This document shows, one piece after another, positions 46,730-50,161 of a stretch of DNA of 50,161 nt. Each line of letters opens with the position of its first letter. The first letter of the stretch is position 1. The notes under the pieces were generated by a model that saw only the letters and a list, made by a program, of their open reading frames with translations, had not been told where the DNA came from and did no database searches. Made by a program: the position numbers and the translations under genes. Source of the DNA: Saprospiraceae bacterium (GTDB lineage: Bacteria > Bacteroidota > Bacteroidia > Chitinophagales > Saprospiraceae); NCBI GenBank assembly GCA_016715965.1, contig JADJXG010000002.1:1-50161 (forward strand). Reading direction: 5' to 3'.

Positions 46730-46757
46730 ACTTGCGCTCTTCTGAAAGTGTGCTATA
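46730..46757 (+). promoter_or_regulatory. Promoter of the structured RNA, copy 2
   Basis: TTGCGC, 16 bp, TATAAT near 46754, as at 7009-7036. Confidence 0.72.
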
Positions 46758-46765
46758 ATGGATAC

Positions 46766-47170
46766 ATCTCTTGACGTTGAGCAAGAACGGGTGTAAACTA
46801 ATCTAGTCAGCTGAACACCCCCTCATTCTCAACGGTGAGGGGGTTGTATTTTTACTGGTGTGGATAGGTAGGCGGACTCGTGAGCCCCACACTGGAAGCC
46901 ATTAAATCACGGGATATACGGAATGACTGCTTTATGCCGAAACAGCAAAAGCCGTACACGGTAATCCGAAAGTTCCTAACGTGTATAGCGAGACGATTGG
47001 GGAAACTATGGAGTTGTGCCCAAATCAGCGAAGGAATAATTGTGTACTGAGATACAACAGATAAATACACAAGAGGAAAGCATTGCCAGACTGGCTTTGG
47101 AACTCTTGCATTATCCGAAATTACTGGACAAGTGAAAGAAATTGTTGCGAGACATTGAGGTGGTTGCTTT
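46766..47170 (+). ncRNA. Long structured non-coding RNA, copy 2
   Basis: Matches 7043-7445 almost throughout. Differences include the compensatory pair C46821-G46840 in the stem of 46818-46843, one G fewer in the G-run near 46999, and longer T-runs. GTTGAG (46776-46781) and loop CTCAAC (46828-46833) keep the pseudoknot potential. Conservation of the pairing and not the frame shows the RNA itself is functional. Confidence 0.65.
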
Positions 47171-47297
47171 TTTATTCTATGGTATAATCCATAAGTAATA
47201 GACAGAAAAGACGAGGATATGTGTGATTACTGGCAAAGAGAGATAAACATTGTAGAAATAGAGCTAGATGCCCTCAAAAACAATTAACCATAATAAT

Positions 47298-47687
47298 ATG
47301 AAAACACTAAAACAACTCATAAAACAAAATAAGATAGAGTGGACAGACTCAGACATAACCGAGAATAACTTTCCATTTGATAAAAACTGGACGGAACCTG
47401 AATACAAACTCTTTCATTTTGGTAGATATATCTCATCCGAAGACGCAATCTCCGAAATGAAGAAAGATGGCTACGAACCGGCAACGCTTCAGGATATGCT
47501 CGAATGGGGAGAGTGGAATGGTAAGGATTGGGTGGTTGCACTTGGGCAGTTCTGGCGCGATTCAGGCGACAACCGCCACGTGTCCATTCTGGGCTTTGAC
47601 GGCGGCGGGCGCGAGCTGTTTCTGAGCTGGGGTGCCGACGGTTGGGGCGGTCGTTGCCGCTTTCTCGGCGTTCGCAAGAAACTTTGA
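47298..47687 (+). CDS. Diversity-generating-retroelement (DGR) target-like protein
   Basis: 129 aa from ATG 47298: MKTLKQLIKQNKIEWTDSDI and HFGRYISSEDAISEMKKDGY, then WNGKDWVVALG and a C-terminus ending LSWGADGWGGRCRFLGVRKK. This start and the W..CRFL.VRK end recall, from memory, C-type-lectin-like DGR variable proteins of Parcubacteria and relatives. From about 47518 the DNA is far richer in G+C than the phage, and the codons are dominated by NNC/NNT (GGC, GAC, CGC, CAC, TGC), as expected if AAC/AAT positions of a template were randomised. No template, reverse transcriptase or Avd gene is present in the window. It is absent from copy 1 (7530-7549). Confidence 0.65.
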   Translation: MKTLKQLIKQNKIEWTDSDITENNFPFDKNWTEPEYKLFHFGRYISSEDAISEMKKDGYEPATLQDMLEWGEWNGKDWVVALGQFWRDSGDNRHVSILGFDGGGRELFLSWGADGWGGRCRFLGVRKKL

Positions 47688-47706
47688 ACTCTTGCATTAT
47701 CCGATC

Positions 47707-47880
47707 ATGGAAGTATTCGATAGAGAAGAAGAAAAAAGATATTATACCGAGAAAGGGAGAAGGTGTATTAGGTGTGATAGGTTGTTGAATGATAGGGAGT
47801 GTGGGAAATGTGGGAAAAAACACGGAAAAGAATATAAGAATACCGGAATATGTGAGGAGTGTTTGTTTGGAGATATATAA
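47707..47880 (+). CDS. Zinc-ribbon mini-protein, 57 aa (copy 2)
   Basis: Identical to 7549-7722 with CIRC, CGKC and CEEC. Here it lacks its own leaderless promoter and follows the DGR-like gene by 19 bases, so it would be translated from the same mRNA. Confidence 0.75.
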   Translation: MEVFDREEEKRYYTEKGRRCIRCDRLLNDRECGKCGKKHGKEYKNTGICEECLFGDI

Positions 47881-47884
47881 AAAA

Positions 47885-47906
47885 ACCGCCATTTCTGGTG
47901 GTCTTT
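47885..47906 (+). terminator. Terminator, copy 2
   Basis: ACCGCCA/TGGTGGT hairpin with CTTTTG, as at 7722-7750 but with a shorter T-run. Confidence 0.72.
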
Positions 47907-47982
47907 TGTTTGCTTGGTGAATATCGTTTTTGCAGACCCTCTCCCTTGTTAAATACCCTCTGCGTTTTGCTTGTATATTTCG
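47907..47982. other. Short non-coding stretch
   Basis: Unrelated to copy 1; nothing recognised. Confidence 0.4.
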
Positions 47983-48274
47983 TCACGGGTTACTCGCCCC
48001 TGTGTGGTACTTTTTATCGTGTTTTACTGCCCGATGATATGTTGACAATGCCAATCGGAACCCGAACTGAACCATATTTTCCGCTTCGTCTGGCGTAAAT
48101 CCCACTCCTATCAGCTGTTTTGGAATACGTTTCAATGTATTCCTCTGCGATTTCTTTAGTCCATTCATACGGCGCTCCATGCGTTGGGCGTACTTTTTCC
48201 CAAGTAAAACTATTTTCATTTCCACACTCTCCGCATTTTTTTTGTACTTTTACAAGCACGTTATACATCTTCAT
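47983..48274 (-). pseudogene. Zinc-ribbon and GVGFTPDEAENMVQFG fusion, one frameshift
   Basis: From ATG 48274: MKMYNVLVKVQKKCGECGNE then TKEIAEEYIETYSK; removing one A from the AAAA run near 48118 joins QLIGVGFTPDEAENMVQFGF and the shared tail to the stop at 47983, for 96 aa. The CGEC pair suggests a zinc site. The breakpoint with copy 1 falls in CCTATCAGC at about 48112. An extra-A sequencing error is the likely cause of the shift. Confidence 0.58.
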
Positions 48275-48278
48275 ATAA

Positions 48279-48461
48279 TTAAAGAATAGACGTTATTTGC
48301 GGACGCATTTCATCAAAAGTACATCCTAGCGCATAGCCAATGGACAAAAAAACCTCCAAAACCCTATTAGTTCCCCAAGCGCCACATACATATTCACGGC
48401 TTTTTTCGTTCCAATACGGAGACTCTTTAACTATTATCGGATTAAGCGGCGTATCGTTCAA
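48279..48461 (-). CDS. Hypothetical protein, 60 aa (TTG start)
   Basis: From TTG 48461, adjoining the stop of the next gene: NDTPLNPIIVKESPYWNEKS, REYVCGAWGTNRVLEVFLSI. No motif I recognise. Unique to variant B. Confidence 0.5.
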   Translation of the reverse strand: MNDTPLNPIIVKESPYWNEKSREYVCGAWGTNRVLEVFLSIGYALGCTFDEMRPQITSIL

Positions 48462-48593
48462 CTATTTTTCTTCATCGTGATGCGCCGGAACCTCGTAGGG
48501 CATAAAATGTGTCCATCCGTTTTTCATATATTTTCTACCCACGGCGACAATACGCCCACCCCGAATTGCTTTAAGGTAATTTTCTTTTTTCAT
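48462..48593 (-). CDS. Small protein, 43 aa
   Basis: ATG 48593: MKKENYLKAIRGGRIVAVGR, KYMKNGWTHFMPYEV and an acidic end. It begins right after the structured element at 48603-48702, like the unrelated gene at 8950, so the element controls whichever gene follows. Tight spacing to the next gene. Confidence 0.55.
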   Translation of the reverse strand: MKKENYLKAIRGGRIVAVGRKYMKNGWTHFMPYEVPAHHDEEK

Positions 48594-48602
48594 CTTTTTA
48601 AT

Positions 48603-48702
48603 GTACCCGCCCACAGGGATTGCGGGCGTTGCGGGTTTCGAGACCCGTGAGCGTTAGTCGCTCATTTCCGAACCCTTGCGCCATTCGGCAAAGGTACGGA
48701 AG
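48603..48702 (-). ncRNA. Four-stem structured leader element (copy 2)
   Basis: Same fold as 8961-9060: stem 1 CGCCCACA/TGCGGGCG (48608-48615, 48621-48628), stem 2 48632-48647, stem 3 GAGCG/CGCTC, stem 4 TTCCG (48666-48670) with CGGAA (48697-48701). The changes in stems 1 and 4 keep pairing. Plus-strand A-C mismatches are minus-strand U-G pairs. Confidence 0.6.
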
Positions 48703-48711
48703 GAATGACCA

Positions 48712-48858
48712 CTATACCACAACCAACAACATCAACAGAATGAACCAACCGACACACACAAGCAAAAACTCTCCGCACACTTTCACATTCTCTCTTATAT
48801 TCCTCATTCTCCGCGCTTTCATTTCCTCCTTATAATTTTTTAGTCCTACGTTTTGCAT
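48712..48858 (-). CDS. Small single-span membrane peptide, 48 aa
   Basis: ATG 48858: MQNVGLKNYKEEMKARRMRN, basic region, then a hydrophobic end FLLVCVGWFILLMLLVVV. Analogue by position of 9455-9613, without sequence similarity. Unknown; a phage membrane effector is possible. Confidence 0.5.
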   Translation of the reverse strand: MQNVGLKNYKEEMKARRMRNIRENVKVCGEFLLVCVGWFILLMLLVVV

Positions 48859-48862
48859 ATTA

Positions 48863-49090
48863 TTATTCTATTAATGTAGTTATAAAATTAAACGTGTCTG
48901 ACTTATCTTCGTAGTTCCAACCATTACCATCCTTATATGCATTGTTTACTAATGCAATTTTCAGAGAACCACCGCGTGAAAATTCGTTAATTTTTTTCAA
49001 ATAACTTATTGCGTCATCCATAACATCAAAAATTTCCTCGTTTGTTGTGCTGCTTGATACCACGAAAAACACTCTTGTTTCTTTTTTCAT
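48863..49090 (-). CDS. Hypothetical protein, 75 aa
   Basis: MKKETRVFFVVSSSTTNEEI, FDVMDDAISYLKKINEFS, RGGSLKIALVNNAYKDG. An alpha-beta pattern with a SSST loop. Present only in variant B, next to the late promoter region. Function unknown. Confidence 0.58.
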   Translation of the reverse strand: MKKETRVFFVVSSSTTNEEIFDVMDDAISYLKKINEFSRGGSLKIALVNNAYKDGNGWNYEDKSDTFNFITTLIE

Positions 49091-49103
49091 AATATTATTT
49101 CAG

Positions 49104-49367
49104 TGTTCGACCTTTTTGCTTCCTAGATACTCCCTCCGTGTTTTATTGTGTACATATTTTACGCCACAACGGCATCACCGCTTGAACCATATCGGATTTC
49201 AAGCAGACGCACACACACAAGAGGGAATATACAAGAAACAAATTGAAAGGTACATTTTTAGTAAATCACATTTCCATACGATTTCAAGACCCCACCTGTG
49301 GATAACTTTTGTGTCCAAGATACGCCCACAATAACGATAATTTCATGGTATAATAGGGATAACAAAC
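49104..49367 (+). promoter_or_regulatory. Late promoter region, copy 2
   Basis: Same as 9635-9890: GCTTGAA/TTCAAGC inverted repeat, DnaA box at 49297-49305 and TGGTATAAT before ATG 49368. No gene supported. Confidence 0.6.
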
Positions 49368-49791
49368 ATGAGCAGAAAAATCGCCCCACATAGGGCAAGA
49401 AAATTCGCGGAGGAGTATGTAAAAAATGGAATGTCATCCATAAAAGCCATTGAAGCAGTAGAAGCAGAAGCGGGTAAAACCCACTCCAAATCTTATCTAA
49501 GAGTAAAGGCACACCGCACACTATACAATGAAGAAGTACAAAGGAATATAGAGGAAATATTATATGAGCATGGCGTATCAAAAACACTCATATCAAAGAT
49601 ATTAAAGAGGAATATAGAACAAAGAGAAAAGTATCCCAGGAAGCAATCAAGCCATTAGTATTGCTAGTGAATTACTGAAATTACGTGAAAATACCTCGCA
49701 AAATGCGCCCACTTTTAATATAGTAGTAAAGGAGTTGAGTATAGAAAAACCTGAAAAACCCACCCCTATAGATGTATCGGTAGAGAAGTAA
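49368..49791 (+). pseudogene. Terminase small subunit, frameshifted (copy 2)
   Basis: Reads MSRKIAPHRARKFAEEYVKN to RNIEQREKYPRKQSSH and stops at 49658. Removing one A from GAAAAG near 49628 restores NQAISIASELLKLREN to a stop at 49791 (VSVEK). The start of copy 1 is broken earlier; neither copy has an intact gene as given, though a combined sequence does. The role is DNA recognition for packaging. Confidence 0.7.
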
Positions 49792-49860
49792 ACCCGTGTA
49801 GGTCAATTTTGAGCGATATTTTTAGGCAAAAAGCCCCGTTGCGTATACATAAAGTAATAA

Positions 49861-50004
49861 ATGACCAAAAAGTTAGAAAAAATCACCATAAAATGCGGAT
49901 ATTGCGGTAGAGAATTACCCACTAATAGTACATACAGACGTGAGTATTGCTCTAATGTGTGCCGATTCAAGCATTGGAGAAGGAGAAAATCATACGCAAG
50001 ATAA
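49861..50004 (+). CDS. Zinc-finger mini-protein, 47 aa (copy 2)
   Basis: Identical to 10383-10526: CGYCGREL and YCSNVCRFKHWRRR. Confidence 0.72.
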   Translation: MTKKLEKITIKCGYCGRELPTNSTYRREYCSNVCRFKHWRRRKSYAR

Positions 50005-50161
50005 CCCGTATCGTACCCACACCACCACTAAAACCCACCTACTACATACCCTTATATGGTAAAGACTGAAAAGAATGGCGAGGAAAATACTGAATGAACG
50101 AATCGGGAAGACGGAGGGAGAGGGAGCCACCACCAGGGGATGTGAAGATGGTACTAGATAT
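50005..50161 (+). other. End of window: start of a second terminase-region copy
   Basis: Matches 10527-10683 with scattered indels and substitutions; contains the ATGGCGAGGAAAATACTG tiny ORF, altered by indels and cut by the edge. Confidence 0.5.

Noticed and set aside
1..50161. Integrase, reverse transcriptase, DNA polymerase or tRNA genes
   Set aside because: None found on either strand.

Overview
The window looks like a tailed dsDNA phage (podovirus-like) of about 39.5 kb unit length, present here as roughly 1.27 copies. Positions 9635-10680 recur almost base for base at 49104-50161. Large parts of 1-9600 recur, rearranged and diverged, in 36500-49100. The contig is therefore either two related phages in tandem or, more likely, one circularly permuted population assembled past closure so that two strain variants of the same early region appear at the two ends. 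Low GC, many TGGTATAAT promoters, a secreted protein with a Leu-rich coiled segment after its signal peptide (34861-35517), and a DGR-target-like protein of a type I associate with Patescibacteria all hint at a Parcubacteria-type host. That host call is inference (about 50%).

Layout. (1) 1-6934, leftward early genes, variant A: phosphoesterase, OB-like and zinc-knuckle mini-proteins, Cas4/RecB-like nuclease, second PD-(D/E)XK-type nuclease, DnaB-like ATPase, then two repeat proteins next to the early promoter. (2) 6935-9890, control region: divergent promoters with DnaA boxes, a long structured RNA, small genes, and a second structured element. (3) 9891-34021, rightward late genes: small terminase, UDP-sugar dehydrogenase, large terminase, portal, scaffold, major capsid gene split by a group I intron with a LAGLIDADG endonuclease, a six-gene glycan island, adaptor, fibres, nozzle-like propeller, internal virion proteins, M23 peptidase and holin candidates. 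(4) 34100-36363, a leftward block with a lytic transglycosylase, a secreted coiled protein, an HNH protein and zinc ribbons, plus a small rightward ncRNA. (5) 36535-46661, early genes variant B. (6) 46664-50161, control region variant B up to the small terminase and the next small genes.

How it fits together. Early genes are fired from promoters in which a perfect or near-perfect DnaA box sits 7-10 bp upstream of the -35 and the -10 reads TATGCTTATAT; at several genes the -10 lies exactly 6 nt before the ATG, predicting leaderless mRNAs. Replication and recombination functions are a RecA-fold helicase and several nucleases. No polymerase, integrase or reverse transcriptase was recognised. Late genes build a capsid and a short tail, and the embedded glycan cluster probably decorates the virion or host surface.

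Standout points: compensatory base changes between the two copies prove pairing in two unrelated structured RNAs; a GC-rich DGR-like variable protein is inserted in only one copy; different repeat-protein cassettes occupy the same early locus in the two variants; and many one-base homopolymer indels break the same genes at different places in the two copies, which points to sequencing errors rather than real pseudogenes.
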